Source: an uncultured Prevotella sp.
GTDB taxonomy: Bacteria > Bacteroidota > Bacteroidia > Bacteroidales > Bacteroidaceae
DNA length: 64,000 nt
Assembly: GCA_900315695.1 (NCBI GenBank)
Contig: ONAE01000010.1
Location: 1-64,000 of the forward strand
Reading direction: 5' to 3'
Part shown: positions 7,518 to 16,608 of the stretch, one piece after another
Layout of the letters: each line of letters starts with the position of its first letter
Position numbering within the stretch: position 1 is the stretch's first letter
Made by a program: the position numbers and the translations under genes
The notes under the pieces: generated by a model
Told to the model about the DNA's origin: nothing
What the model saw: the letters and a program-made list of their open reading frames with translations, nothing else
Database searches by the model: none

Positions 7518-9362
7518 TTATTCAACTGTTACTGATTTCGCCAAATTTCTTGGTTGGTCAACGTTCTTACCTTTACATACAGCCACATGGTAAGCCAACA
7601 ACTGTAAAGGAATAGTTGCCACTAACGGTTCCAAACATTCCAGAACGTCAGGCAGCTCTATCACCTCATCCGCAATCTTGGAAATGGTATCATCACCCTT
7701 CGACACAAGAGCGATCACCCTTCCCTGACGAGCCTTTATCTCCTGGATGTTCGAAAGTACCTTTTCGTACATTGCATTATGCGTAGCAATGACCACAACA
7801 GGCATATCGGAGTCAATCAGCGCGATAGGACCATGTTTCATCTCTGCGGCTGGATAACCCTCAGCGTGAATATATGAGATTTCCTTCAGCTTCAAAGCAC
7901 CCTCCAAGGCTACTGGATAAGAATAACCACGTCCTAAATAGAGGAAGTTATGCGCATAAGTAAAGGTACGGGCAAGATCTGCCACCTTATCGTTGGTCTT
8001 TAAAACCTCACGGATCTTATCGGGAATCTCACTCAGCCCCTTCACAATCTCCAGATATTCGTCGCGCTTGATGGTTCCCTTGGCTTCTCCCATTGCCAGC
8101 GCAATCATCGTCAGAACTGTTACCTGTCCAGTAAAGGCCTTTGTGGAAGCCACACCGATCTCAGGACCAACGTGAATATAAGTTCCAGTATCTGTGGCTC
8201 TGGGTATACTTGAGCCGATGGCGTTGCAGATACCGTAAATGAATGCACCTTTATCTTTTGCCAACTGAACGGCAGCAAGCGTATCTGCCGTCTCACCACT
8301 CTGGGAGATAGCGATAACTACATCATCCTTTCCGATGACAGGATTACGATACCTGAACTCGCTGGCATATTCCACCTCTACAGGCACACGAACTAATGAT
8401 TCTATGATCTGCTTACCGATCAGTCCTGCATGCCATGAAGTACCACAAGCCACAATCACCACGCGTTTGGCATTTAACATCTGACGACGGTAATCGATTA
8501 AAGCGGAAAGGGTGACGTGATCTGCTTCAATATTCACACGACCACGCATACAGTTGGTCAAACATTCTGGCTGTTCAAAGATCTCCTTCAGCATAAAGTG
8601 AGGATAACCACCTTTCTCAATCTGTCCGAGATCGATATCTACGGTTTTCACCTTCAGATCCTGATCTTCACCATAGATATTAACCACATGCAAATCTTCT
8701 CCACGACGGATCACAGCGATGTTACCATCTTCCAAATACACCACTTTGTCTGTATATTCCACGATAGGACTGGCGTCACTTCCTAAGAAGAACTCATCCT
8801 CACCGATACCCACTACTAACGGACTCTGCTTACGGGCTGCGATGATCTGATCGGGATCACGCTTGTCGAGCACGGCAATAGCATAAGCTCCAATTACCTG
8901 GAAGAGTGCCACTTGAACAGCCGTCAGCAAATCGAGTTGCTTATGTTCTTTGATATATTCAATCAACTGCACAAGCACCTCTGTATCTGTGTCTGAAACA
9001 AAATGAACGCCTTTAGCCTTCAGTTTCTCTTTCAAATCGGCATAGTTCTCAATGATACCATTGTGGATGATAGCGAGATTTTTTGACTCTGAATAGTGTG
9101 GATGAGCATTCCGTGAAGATGGTTCGCCATGGGTAGCCCAACGTGTATGGGCAATACCTACAGTACCACTAACGTCCTTATCATTACAATATTCAACGAG
9201 ATTATCAACTTTTCCTTTCGACTTATAAACGTTAAGACTGTTATCGTTGTTAATCAATGCGACACCTGCGCTGTCGTAACCACGATACTCAAGTCTTCTT
9301 AAGCCTTTTATTAAAATAGGAAAAGCATCCTTACGGCCGATATATCCTACAATTCCGCACAT
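7518..9362 (-). CDS. glmS: glutamine-fructose-6-phosphate aminotransferase
   Basis: Converts fructose-6-phosphate and glutamine to glucosamine-6-phosphate, the entry to peptidoglycan and LPS amino sugars. The frame runs open back through the neighbouring tRNA, but the ATG at 9362 must be the start: the second residue is the nucleophile cysteine (MCGIVGYIG) that has to be N-terminal after Met removal. This gives 614 residues. Seen: Ntn glutaminase domain (RWATHGEPS, HNGIIEN), two SIS sugar isomerase domains (SQSGETADT; AEMKHGPIAL) and the family C-terminus (LAKSVTVE). No glmS ribozyme is expected or seen in this phylum. It ends in a hairpin terminator. Confidence 0.97.
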   Translation of the reverse strand: MCGIVGYIGRKDAFPILIKGLRRLEYRGYDSAGVALINNDNSLNVYKSKGKVDNLVEYCNDKDVSGTVGIAHTRWATHGEPSSRNAHPHYSESKNLAIIHNGIIENYADLKEKLKAKGVHFVSDTDTEVLVQLIEYIKEHKQLDLLTAVQVALFQVIGAYAIAVLDKRDPDQIIAARKQSPLVVGIGEDEFFLGSDASPIVEYTDKVVYLEDGNIAVIRRGEDLHVVNIYGEDQDLKVKTVDIDLGQIEKGGYPHFMLKEIFEQPECLTNCMRGRVNIEADHVTLSALIDYRRQMLNAKRVVIVACGTSWHAGLIGKQIIESLVRVPVEVEYASEFRYRNPVIGKDDVVIAISQSGETADTLAAVQLAKDKGAFIYGICNAIGSSIPRATDTGTYIHVGPEIGVASTKAFTGQVTVLTMIALAMGEAKGTIKRDEYLEIVKGLSEIPDKIREVLKTNDKVADLARTFTYAHNFLYLGRGYSYPVALEGALKLKEISYIHAEGYPAAEMKHGPIALIDSDMPVVVIATHNAMYEKVLSNIQEIKARQGRVIALVSKGDDTISKIADEVIELPDVLECLEPLVATIPLQLLAYHVAVCKGKNVDQPRNLAKSVTVE

Positions 9363-9402
9363 ATTCCTTTTAATGTTTGTGTCAATTTTTGGCTTTAAAA
9401 AT

Positions 9403-9428
9403 AGCCCACCAGAATTAACTGATGAGCT
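9403..9428 (-). terminator. terminator after tRNA-Asp pair
   Basis: Minus strand AGCTCATCAG (9419-9428) pairs over 10 bp, including two G-U pairs, with CTGGTGGGCT (9403-9412) across a 6-nt loop. It is followed by ATTTTTAAA. It lies 7 nt after the first tRNA and would end the long engB-to-tRNA transcript before glmS. Confidence 0.65.
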
Positions 9429-9435
9429 CTTTTTG

Positions 9436-9509
9436 CGGTGCGTACGAGATTCGAACTCGTGACCTCCTGCGTGACAGGCAGGCATTCTAACCTACTGAAC
9501 TAACGCACC
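9436..9509 (-). tRNA. tRNA-Asp (GTC)
   Basis: 74 nt. Acceptor stem GGTGCGT/ACGCACC, anticodon stem CCTGC/GCAGG with loop CTGTCAC (anticodon GTC), T arm ACGAG-TTCGAAT-CTCGT, discriminator G as expected for Asp. No CCA is encoded. Identical to the copy at 9538-9611. Confidence 0.96.
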
Positions 9510-9537
9510 ATTCCATGCATAATTAAAGAAAAACTTG

Positions 9538-9611
9538 CGGTGCGTACGAGATTCGAACTCGTGACCTCCTGCGTGACAGGCAGGCATTCTAACCTACTGA
9601 ACTAACGCACC
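9538..9611 (-). tRNA. tRNA-Asp (GTC), second identical copy
   Basis: Same 74-nt sequence as the copy at 9436-9509, from which it is separated by 28 nt. Its first 18 nt are also the last codons and the TAG stop of the acetyltransferase gene upstream on the same strand. Confidence 0.96.
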
Positions 9612-10130
9612 AGAAAGCACTCTTTCTTGCATCAGCACCACATCACGGTATTTCTTACCATCATAGAGCCATTCTTTGATTGTTGCAGCAGTCTCATAGC
9701 TCATCTTCTGGAAGAGTCTGAGCGAGGCCTCATTGGTTACATCCACATAGGCATAAAGCTGATGAAGGTGTACTACCGTCAAGGCATAATTTGCCAAAGC
9801 CTCTAAGACACTACTGCCGTACCCCTGTTTGCGAAAAGCGTCAAGGATAATCAGTCCCACCTCTGCCCGGCGGTTGGCGGGATCGAAACTCACTAGATCT
9901 ACAATACCCACCACTTCATGCTGATCATTCTCCACCATCATTCTTACCTGACGGTCTGTATAGATGTCGTAAGTGGCATTTGCGACATAGTCATGAAGTG
10001 TATATCGGGAGTATGGTACATTCGTGATACCTACATTCCACAGCTTGACATCATTCTCGATTCTGTAAAGCAGATCAAGATCCTCAGGTTCGATAGCCCG
10101 CAGATGGACAGAAGGATTTGTCTTGTTCAT
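9594..10130 (-). CDS. GNAT-family N-acetyltransferase
   Basis: 178-residue acetyl-CoA-dependent acetyltransferase. Seen: N-terminal LRAIEPEDLDLLYRIEND, central beta strand RRAEVGLII, the acetyl-CoA pyrophosphate loop RKQGYGS near 105, and the C-terminal segment NEASLRLFQKMSYE. The layout resembles SpeG/RimJ-type enzymes; the substrate (polyamine, protein N-terminus or other) cannot be told. It overlaps the upstream glycosyltransferase by 4 nt. Its last five codons and stop are the 5' end of a tRNA-Asp gene, so tRNA processing would remove the stop codon from the message. Confidence 0.85.
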   Translation of the reverse strand: MNKTNPSVHLRAIEPEDLDLLYRIENDVKLWNVGITNVPYSRYTLHDYVANATYDIYTDRQVRMMVENDQHEVVGIVDLVSFDPANRRAEVGLIILDAFRKQGYGSSVLEALANYALTVVHLHQLYAYVDVTNEASLRLFQKMSYETAATIKEWLYDGKKYRDVVLMQERVLSGALVQ

Positions 10131-10963
10131 ATATGCAATTTTTTACGTAAGATATCTGTCAGCGCTATTGAGGCACGGAAATAAATGGCCATCTTTACTG
10201 GTAACGTATAAATCAGACTCAAATGGCTGTAATGTTTCCGGAAAAAGATCAGCATGGCCTGATAGAACACATGCACATAACGGAAATCACTCTTCTGGGT
10301 GGATCTGCCTTTATAGTGAATGATGGAATACGGAAGATACCAATTCTCCCACTCACCCTTCAACAGACGGTATGAAAGATCGATATCCTCGCCATACATG
10401 AAGAAGTCTTCATCCAACAGGCCAACTGTCTTCAACGCCTCATGCCTTAACAGACAGAATGCGCCACTCACCACCTCAATCTGACATGGCTGATCCCAGG
10501 GCAGATGACTCATATAATAGCGTTTCGTGAAACCCAGCATCTTCAAGGCGGCTACCCAAGGGGTTGGTAAGGAACGTCTGGACTCTGGGGCTCTGCTACC
10601 ATCTTCATAACACATCATTACACCAGCAGCACCAGCCTTCGGATGTCCGTCCATAAACGAAAGCCCCCCGCGAAGGGTATCCTCTGCTACCACCGTATCA
10701 GGATTCAACAGTAGCACATAATCACCTTGAGCTTGGCGGATAGCCTGATTATTAGCTTTCGAAAAACCGAGGTTCTCCTGATTCTCAATCAGTCTGACCC
10801 ACGGATAATGATCGCGCACAGTCTTCACACTGTCATCGTCAGAGTGGTTATCCACCACGAATACCTCACCCTCGATACCTTCAAGGGCTCTTTGTACGCT
10901 CTGCAGACACTGCTCCAGATAAGGACGTACATTATAACTGACGATGACAACACTCAGTTTCAT
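10127..10963 (-). CDS. family 2 glycosyltransferase
   Basis: 278-residue GT-A fold glycosyltransferase, likely transferring a sugar to a cell-surface glycan. Seen: VVIVSYNVRPYLEQCL at the N-terminus, VVDNHSDDDS, NLGFSKANNQAI, the metal-binding LNPDTVV (DxD-like region), VSGAFCLLRHEA and the acid motif EDIDLSYRL. The C-terminal 50 residues are hydrophobic/basic and probably membrane-associated. Order and motifs match rhamnosyltransferase-like members of the family. It overlaps its neighbours by 4 nt on both sides, in an operon otherwise made of housekeeping genes; acceptor unknown. Confidence 0.9.
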   Translation of the reverse strand: MKLSVVIVSYNVRPYLEQCLQSVQRALEGIEGEVFVVDNHSDDDSVKTVRDHYPWVRLIENQENLGFSKANNQAIRQAQGDYVLLLNPDTVVAEDTLRGGLSFMDGHPKAGAAGVMMCYEDGSRAPESRRSLPTPWVAALKMLGFTKRYYMSHLPWDQPCQIEVVSGAFCLLRHEALKTVGLLDEDFFMYGEDIDLSYRLLKGEWENWYLPYSIIHYKGRSTQKSDFRYVHVFYQAMLIFFRKHYSHLSLIYTLPVKMAIYFRASIALTDILRKKLHI

Positions 10964-11379
10964 GCTTCTGTCTCGGTCTCACAACGGTTCATACTTGGAT
11001 AGACAAACGGCAGGCACAATGCCAGGATGATACCCAGATAGCCGAAGGTGGTGTTCATATATAAATAATATAATAAGGTGTCGGCCCATAACGGCACTAA
11101 TAGCATCAAAAGTCTGATCATGCCCCAACTCCTCAATGCAACAGCCTTACCAGTTGTCAGTTCCTGATGTATCTTCTCAAACTTAAACAGGCGCAGTGCC
11201 AAGAAAGCACAGCCCAGCGTCGCTAGTTCCATCAGGAAAGTCAGCAGGAACTCTGATTGTTTATCCGTAGCCAAGAGACCTGGTAATATTGTTTCTGTCT
11301 CATAAAGACAAACTATTATTAAAACCAGCACGACGCCAGCCACAAACACACCCATCAATAGATTCTTCGTCTCTTTCAT
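10960..11379 (-). CDS. small polytopic membrane protein
   Basis: 139 residues with about four hydrophobic segments (roughly 8-27, 45-62, 86-104, 110-128) and charged ends (N-terminal MKETKN, C-terminal NRCETETEA). No family is recognised with certainty. It overlaps recR upstream and the glycosyltransferase downstream by 4 nt each, so it is surely translated as part of the operon. It may be a companion of the glycosyltransferase; function is unknown. Confidence 0.75.
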   Translation of the reverse strand: MKETKNLLMGVFVAGVVLVLIIVCLYETETILPGLLATDKQSEFLLTFLMELATLGCAFLALRLFKFEKIHQELTTGKAVALRSWGMIRLLMLLVPLWADTLLYYLYMNTTFGYLGIILALCLPFVYPSMNRCETETEA

Positions 11380-11999
11380 CTTTCTTTATCTTCAAATAAG
11401 GTTCGGTTCATTATCGAGCGCCCCAAGGTCACCTCGTCAGTATATTCAAGTTCGTTACCCACTGCTATACCACGGGCAATCACACTAATCTTTACATCAT
11501 AGCCAGCAAGCTTACGGTAGATATAAAAGTTGGTGGTGTCACCCTCCATCGTCGGACTGAGTGCAAGGATTATCTCCTGGATTCCCCCTTCAGCCACACG
11601 TTTTACCAAGGAGTCAATCTCTATATCGCCAGGACCGATGCCATCCATCGGTGAGATAATACCGCCCAACACATGATACCTTCCATGAAACTGCTGGGTG
11701 TTCTCTATCGCCATCACGTCCTGTATATTCTCCACCACACAAACTGTCGAGGCATCTCTGCGGGAGTCGGCACAGATGGGACAAATATCCGTATCACTGA
11801 TATTATGGCAAGTGTGACAGTATTTTACTTCACGTTTCAACAGACTGACAGCCGCTGCAAACTGTTCCACTTCCTCCGGATCCTGACGGAGCATCCACAA
11901 CACCAGTCTCAGGGCGGTCTTGCGTCCGATACCTGGCAGCTTCGAGAATTCCGACACTGCTTTCTCTAATAGTTGGGAGGGGTATTGTTGTTGTATCAT
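11376..11999 (-). CDS. recR: recombination mediator RecR
   Basis: Works with RecO (and RecF) to load RecA on SSB-coated single-stranded DNA at gaps. 207 residues, the usual length. Seen: N-terminal helix-hairpin-helix ([12 protein letters not shown], 21-32), four-cysteine zinc finger C61-C64-C73-C76, Toprim domain beginning [14 protein letters not shown] and containing [10 protein letters not shown], and the C-terminal [10 protein letters not shown]. It overlaps the ABC-F gene upstream and the membrane protein downstream by 4 nt each. Confidence 0.97.
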   Translation of the reverse strand: MIQQQYPSQLLEKAVSEFSKLPGIGRKTALRLVLWMLRQDPEEVEQFAAAVSLLKREVKYCHTCHNISDTDICPICADSRRDASTVCVVENIQDVMAIENTQQFHGRYHVLGGIISPMDGIGPGDIEIDSLVKRVAEGGIQEIILALSPTMEGDTTNFYIYRKLAGYDVKISVIARGIAVGNELEYTDEVTLGRSIMNRTLFEDKER

Positions 12000-13768
12000 A
12001 TTTCTGAAAGTTCAAGCCAGCGCATCGACTTCTCATCGAGTTCTTCATTGAGAACGGGCAAGCGCTTGCTCATCGTTGTTATTTCCTCTACTGATGTCGT
12101 ACCGCCACAAAGGGCTTCCTCTATCTGTTTTTTCTCAGCCTCCAAGGCCTCGATGTCTTTCTCCAGTTGTTCAAGTTCACGCTTTTCTTTGTAGGTTAAT
12201 TTGCGCTTCGTTTCTTGTGGCTCATTCTGCGGTTTTGCCGGTTTAGGCGATGTCTGAGGCTTTGCCTCTTTAGGCTGCAGGGCGTTCCATTCCCGATATT
12301 GGGTATAGTTGCCAGGAAAATCCTTGATCTCACCATCGCCGTTGAACACCAGCAGATGATCCACTACCTTATCCATAAAGTAGCGGTCGTGACTCACCAC
12401 AATCACACATCCTGGGAAGTCCTGAAGATATTCTTCCAGAATCTGCAGTGTTACGATATCCAGATCGTTCGTAGGCTCGTCGAGCACCAGGAAGTTCGGA
12501 TTTTTCATCAATACCGTACAGAGATATAGTTTTCTGCGCTCTCCACCACTTAACTTATACACATAATTATGTTGCTGTTCGGGTGTGAAGAGGAAATACT
12601 GCAGGAACTGGGAAGCAGAGAAATGCTTGCCACCACCCATATCAATATACTCCGCAATATCCTTCACGACATCTATCACCTTCTGATGCTCATCAAACTG
12701 CAGTCCTTCCTGCGAGAAATAGCCGAAGCGCACAGTATCACCAATGTCGAAACGTCCACTGTCTGGTGGTGTCATCCCCAAAAGCAGTTTGATAAAAGTC
12801 GATTTGCCTGTACCGTTGTTGCCTACGATACCCATCTTCTCAAAACGGGAGAAGTTATAATAGAAATCCTTCAGGATCACCTTGTCATTGAAAACCTTAG
12901 ACACATACTGGCATTCGAATATCTTTGAACCAATATAGACGTTACGCGACTTCAAACGTATCTGGCGTTCCTCGATGCGCTGTTTGGCAACCTTCTCCAG
13001 TTCGTAGAAAGCCTCTTCCCTATAACGGGCTTTATGACCTCGGGCTTGTGGCATACGGCGCATCCATTCCAACTCAGTGCGATACAGGTTATTGGCGCGT
13101 GAGATCTCTGCCCGTTTGTTGTCAAGCCGCTCCTGACGTTTCTCCAGATAATAGCTGTAGTTGCCACGATAGGTATAGATAGTCTGATCGTCAAGTTCCA
13201 GAATGACCGAACACACCCTGTCGAGGAAGAAACGGTCGTGCGTCACCATCAACAGCGTTTTGTTATCACGACTCAGGAAACCTTCCAGCCATTCTATCAT
13301 CTCTAAATCCAGATGGTTTGTTGGCTCATCAAGAATCAGTAGGTCTGGATCGGTAATCAGCACGTTTGCCAGTGCCACACGCTTCTGCTGACCGCCACTC
13401 AACTGCCCCATCGGCTGCTGCAAATCTTTAATCTTCAACTGAGTCAGTATCTGCTTAGCTTTCAACACTTTTTCAGGATCTCCTTCATGATTAAAGCAAG
13501 CATCCAGCACACTCTCAGATGGATCGAAAAAGGGTGATTGCTCCAACATTCCCACACGGAGATCACGACGGAAGATTATTTCTCCAGAGTCATAACCCTC
13601 TTTACCAGAAAGTACTGACAAAAGCGTTGATTTTCCCGTACCGTTCTTCGCTATCAGTCCCACCTTCTGCCCTTCGGCAATAGAGAAACTGATATTCTCA
13701 AAGAGCACCAACGAACCGAACGATTTCGTCAGTTGCTGTACGTCTAGATAAGGAGTTTCCTTCGCCAC
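11996..13768 (-). CDS. ABC-F family ATPase (Uup-like)
   Basis: 590-residue soluble twin-ABC protein without membrane segments; the family acts on ribosomes rather than in transport. Seen: two Walker A motifs (KNGTGKST at 41-48; NNGTGKST in the second half), two signatures ([26 protein letters not shown]), two Walker B motifs ([18 protein letters not shown]), a linker between the cassettes, and a C-terminal Lys/Glu-rich coiled coil (about 530-585) as in Uup. It starts with GTG, which overlaps the engB stop (TAGTG). ARE-type antibiotic protection cannot be excluded, but the tail and synteny favour a housekeeping Uup-like role. Confidence 0.9.
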   Translation of the reverse strand: MAKETPYLDVQQLTKSFGSLVLFENISFSIAEGQKVGLIAKNGTGKSTLLSVLSGKEGYDSGEIIFRRDLRVGMLEQSPFFDPSESVLDACFNHEGDPEKVLKAKQILTQLKIKDLQQPMGQLSGGQQKRVALANVLITDPDLLILDEPTNHLDLEMIEWLEGFLSRDNKTLLMVTHDRFFLDRVCSVILELDDQTIYTYRGNYSYYLEKRQERLDNKRAEISRANNLYRTELEWMRRMPQARGHKARYREEAFYELEKVAKQRIEERQIRLKSRNVYIGSKIFECQYVSKVFNDKVILKDFYYNFSRFEKMGIVGNNGTGKSTFIKLLLGMTPPDSGRFDIGDTVRFGYFSQEGLQFDEHQKVIDVVKDIAEYIDMGGGKHFSASQFLQYFLFTPEQQHNYVYKLSGGERRKLYLCTVLMKNPNFLVLDEPTNDLDIVTLQILEEYLQDFPGCVIVVSHDRYFMDKVVDHLLVFNGDGEIKDFPGNYTQYREWNALQPKEAKPQTSPKPAKPQNEPQETKRKLTYKEKRELEQLEKDIEALEAEKKQIEEALCGGTTSVEEITTMSKRLPVLNEELDEKSMRWLELSEI

Positions 13769-14367
13769 TATTTCAATTCTTTATTTATTTTTTCTATATA
13801 ATTGAGAATCTCCTCGCGCCCTTGTTTCTTCTCTGAAGAAGTGACAAAAATAGGCGGTAACTCTTCCCAAGTCTCACTCAGTTTTTTCTTGTAAGCCTCC
13901 ACATTCTGGTTGACCTTTGCCACACTTAGCTTATCAGCCTTTGTAAACACGATAGCGAAGGGCACACTGCTTGCACCCAACCACAGAATGAAGTCGAGGT
14001 CCACCTTCTGTGCCTCCAGACGAACATCCACCAACAGAAATACATTCACCAGCTGTTCACGCTGTAGAATATAGCCGTTAATCATCTGTTCTAGTTTTTG
14101 AATTTCCTTTTTCGAACGCTTGGCAAAACCATAACCTGGCAAATCCACCAGATACCACTCATTATTAATAATGAAATGGTTGATAAGCAAGGTCTTTCCT
14201 GGTGTCGCAGAAGTCTTAGCCAACTTCTTGTTATTCGTCAGCATATTGATCAGACTCGACTTCCCAACATTCGAACGCCCGATAAAGGCATATTCGGGCT
14301 TCGTATCCTTGGGGCACATCGACTCCCGAGGCGCACTTAACGTGAATTCTGCTTTTTTGATTTCCAT
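13768..14367 (-). CDS. ysxC: ribosome-biogenesis GTPase YsxC/EngB
   Basis: GTPase needed for 50S assembly. The open frame reaches 14520, but the start at 14367 (MEIKKAEF) gives 199 residues, the family length, and lies after a good promoter (14387-14417), which the longer frame would cross. Seen: G1 [10 protein letters not shown]2 SATPGKT, G3 [11 protein letters not shown]4 TKADK, G5 TSS. First gene of a run of overlapping genes that continues into the tRNA-Asp pair; divergent from rho with 181 nt between the starts. Confidence 0.95.
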   Translation of the reverse strand: MEIKKAEFTLSAPRESMCPKDTKPEYAFIGRSNVGKSSLINMLTNNKKLAKTSATPGKTLLINHFIINNEWYLVDLPGYGFAKRSKKEIQKLEQMINGYILQREQLVNVFLLVDVRLEAQKVDLDFILWLGASSVPFAIVFTKADKLSVAKVNQNVEAYKKKLSETWEELPPIFVTSSEKKQGREEILNYIEKINKELK

Positions 14368-14386
14368 CACTTTGCTATTTTTGGTG

Positions 14387-14417
14387 CAAAGGTACGAATA
14401 AGCGAGCAAAAATACAA
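14387..14417 (-). promoter_or_regulatory. promoter of the ysxC-to-tRNA operon
   Basis: Minus strand TTG (14415-14417), 20-nt spacer, TACCTTTG (14387-14394). Divergent to the rho promoter with no overlap. Confidence 0.7.
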
Positions 14418-14433
14418 AAAAATCCCAAAATAT

Positions 14434-14464
14434 TTGGAAGTTCGCGAAATAATGCGTACCTTTG
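14434..14464 (+). promoter_or_regulatory. rho: rho promoter
   Basis: TTG (14434-14436), 20-nt spacer, TACCTTTG (14457-14464). It leaves a leader of about 80 nt before the ATG at 14549. Confidence 0.7.
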
Positions 14465-14548
14465 CATCGTTTTTCAAAACATTGCTTCCGTTCGAGAAGC
14501 ATTTCAATCACATTTTTCAATTTTAGGTAGAGTTTATATACTATTATT

Positions 14549-16444
14549 ATGTATACAAAAGAAGAATTAGAAGCTATGGAGATACCCCAGCTGATGGGTA
14601 TCGCTAATGAGTTAGGTGTCCAGGTTTCACAGGACAGCGCCCTTGAAGACGTAATCTATGCCATCATCGACAAAGCTGCTGAAAACAGTGCAGCCGGTGA
14701 GGATGCGCCTAAGAGAAAACGTACTCGCATTGCAAAGAAAGACACAAGTAAAGTCTATACCGTCAAAGGCAGCGATGGTGAGAACCTTGATTCCAAGAGT
14801 AACCGTACGACGAAGAAGGCTGAACAAGCATCGCTCTTCAGCGATATGCCTGTTGCTGCACCAGAAGAGCCTTCAGAGCCAGTCCCTGAGGCACCAGCCC
14901 CTAAGCGTCGTGGCAGAAAGCCTAAGGCACTCGTTGAAGCTGAGGCGGCAGCCGCCGCAGCTGCAGTTGAGGCTGAGGCCAGCGCATCAGAAGTAGTTCC
15001 TGAGGCGCAGGAGATCATGGAAGTGCCTGAGGCGCAGGATTTCGCCCCTGCTGATTCAGAAGATGCTGGCGTTGATGCCGACGCAATGGCTAAGTTGCGC
15101 GAGAAGATGAGCTCTCACAATGAGCCTGAACTGCGTGATGAGATGGATGAGAATGGTGTTTGGATGGGCGACCCAGGTGATGGCACTGATTTTATTACCG
15201 TTGTTGACATCCCCATTGAGGATCAGGAGGCATTGCCAACACTCGATATGTTCGACCGTCCTGTTGTTCAGCAGGAGATGGAGACCAATTTTACCCGTAA
15301 TATGGATGCTCCTCGTTATGACTTTGCGGATATTATTACTGCTAATGGCGTTTTGGAGTGTCTGAGCGATGGTTACGGATTCCTGCGTAGCTCCGACTAT
15401 AACTATCTGTCATCACCCGACGATGTTTATGTGTCTCCACAGCAAATTAAAAAATATGGTCTGAAGACTGGTGATGTGGTGGATTGCACCGTTCGTCCAC
15501 CGCATGACAACGAGAAATACTTCGCCCTCTCAACGGTGAAGACCATCAATGGACGTGTACCTTCTGAAGTACGTGACCGCGTGGCTTTTGAACACCTCAC
15601 CCCACTCTTCCCTGAAGAGAAGTTCACTCTTTGCGGTGACAGGGCAACAACGAATCCTAGCGTCCGTATCGTTGATCTGTTCTCTCCGATCGGTAAAGGT
15701 CAGCGTGCTTTGATTGTGGCTCAGCCGAAAACAGGTAAGACCGTCCTTATGAAGGACATCGCCAATGCCATCGCAGCCAACCATCCCGAAGCTTACATCA
15801 TGATGCTGCTCATCGACGAGCGTCCTGAGGAAGTAACGGATATGGCTCGTACCGTTAATGCAGAGGTTATCGCCTCTACCTTCGACGAGCCTGCCGACCG
15901 TCATGTAAAGATTGCCGGTATAGTACTTGAGAAGGCAAAGCGCATGGTGGAGTGCGGTCATGATGTGGTGATCTTCCTTGATTCTATTACCCGTCTGGCT
16001 CGTGCCTATAATACCGTTGCTCCTGCTTCTGGTAAGGTGCTCACCGGTGGTGTCGATGCTAATGCTCTGCAGAAGCCTAAGCGCTTCTTCGGTGCTGCCC
16101 GTAATATTGAGGGTGGCGGTTCACTCACTATCATTGCTACGGCACTCGTAGATACGGGTTCTAAGATGGACGAGGTGATCTTCGAGGAGTTCAAGGGTAC
16201 TGGTAACTCTGAGATCCAGCTCAACCGTTCGCTTTCCAACAAGCGTATCTTCCCTGCCATCGACCTGGTACTGTCTTCTACTCGTCGCGACGATCTGCTG
16301 CTCGATGAAACCACACTCAACCGCATGTGGATCATCCGCAAGTTCATCGCCGAGATGACACCTGTAGAGGCTATGAACACCATCCGCGACCGTCTAGTAA
16401 ACACTCGCAGCAACGAGGAGTTCCTGATGTCGATGAACGGATAA
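14549..16444 (+). CDS. rho: transcription termination factor Rho
   Basis: Hexameric RNA-dependent ATPase that ends untranslated transcripts. 631 residues, about 210 longer than E. coli Rho. Seen: SAP-like N-terminal domain (1-45, [14 protein letters not shown]), a basic patch (54-65), a long Ala/Glu/Pro-rich low-complexity insertion (about 85-250), the cold-shock RNA-binding domain ([20 protein letters not shown]), Walker A AQPKTGKT near 390, Walker [17 protein letters not shown], and the Q/R-loop region [20 protein letters not shown]. Large N-terminal insertions are known in Bacteroidetes Rho. It is monocistronic, ending in a strong terminator. Confidence 0.97.
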   Translation: MYTKEELEAMEIPQLMGIANELGVQVSQDSALEDVIYAIIDKAAENSAAGEDAPKRKRTRIAKKDTSKVYTVKGSDGENLDSKSNRTTKKAEQASLFSDMPVAAPEEPSEPVPEAPAPKRRGRKPKALVEAEAAAAAAAVEAEASASEVVPEAQEIMEVPEAQDFAPADSEDAGVDADAMAKLREKMSSHNEPELRDEMDENGVWMGDPGDGTDFITVVDIPIEDQEALPTLDMFDRPVVQQEMETNFTRNMDAPRYDFADIITANGVLECLSDGYGFLRSSDYNYLSSPDDVYVSPQQIKKYGLKTGDVVDCTVRPPHDNEKYFALSTVKTINGRVPSEVRDRVAFEHLTPLFPEEKFTLCGDRATTNPSVRIVDLFSPIGKGQRALIVAQPKTGKTVLMKDIANAIAANHPEAYIMMLLIDERPEEVTDMARTVNAEVIASTFDEPADRHVKIAGIVLEKAKRMVECGHDVVIFLDSITRLARAYNTVAPASGKVLTGGVDANALQKPKRFFGAARNIEGGGSLTIIATALVDTGSKMDEVIFEEFKGTGNSEIQLNRSLSNKRIFPAIDLVLSSTRRDDLLLDETTLNRMWIIRKFIAEMTPVEAMNTIRDRLVNTRSNEEFLMSMNG

Positions 16445-16463
16445 TCGTGATTTTAATCCTATT

Positions 16464-16499
16464 ATAATGGTGAGCTGTTTGGCTCACCATTATTTTTTG
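16464..16499 (+). terminator. rho terminator
   Basis: ATAATGGTGAGC (16464-16475) and GCTCACCATTAT (16482-16493) form a perfect 12-bp stem with a 6-nt loop, followed directly by six T residues. A textbook intrinsic terminator. Confidence 0.9.
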
Positions 16500-16608
16500 T
16501 TTCGATATTCTTCTTTTTCAATTCATTCAGCCACTTTCGTGATTCGAGTCCCCTACCCACTAATCTCCTTAATGGAACGATGGGACGAAAAGATGCAATC
16601 CCCCATAC

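Noticed and set aside
9363..9485. N-terminal extension of glmS
   Set aside because: Translates a tRNA and a terminator and would bury the catalytic cysteine.
14368..14520. 51-residue N-terminal extension of ysxC
   Set aside because: Crosses a good promoter and has no counterpart in the family.
15530..15961. Antisense frames over rho, hisA/hisF, glgB and the receptor gene
   Set aside because: Follow from codon bias of the real genes; no start context or family motif.
16537..16560. tRNA-like T loop (GATTCGAGTCCC) downstream of rho
   Set aside because: No complementary T stem, acceptor or anticodon arm could be built around it.
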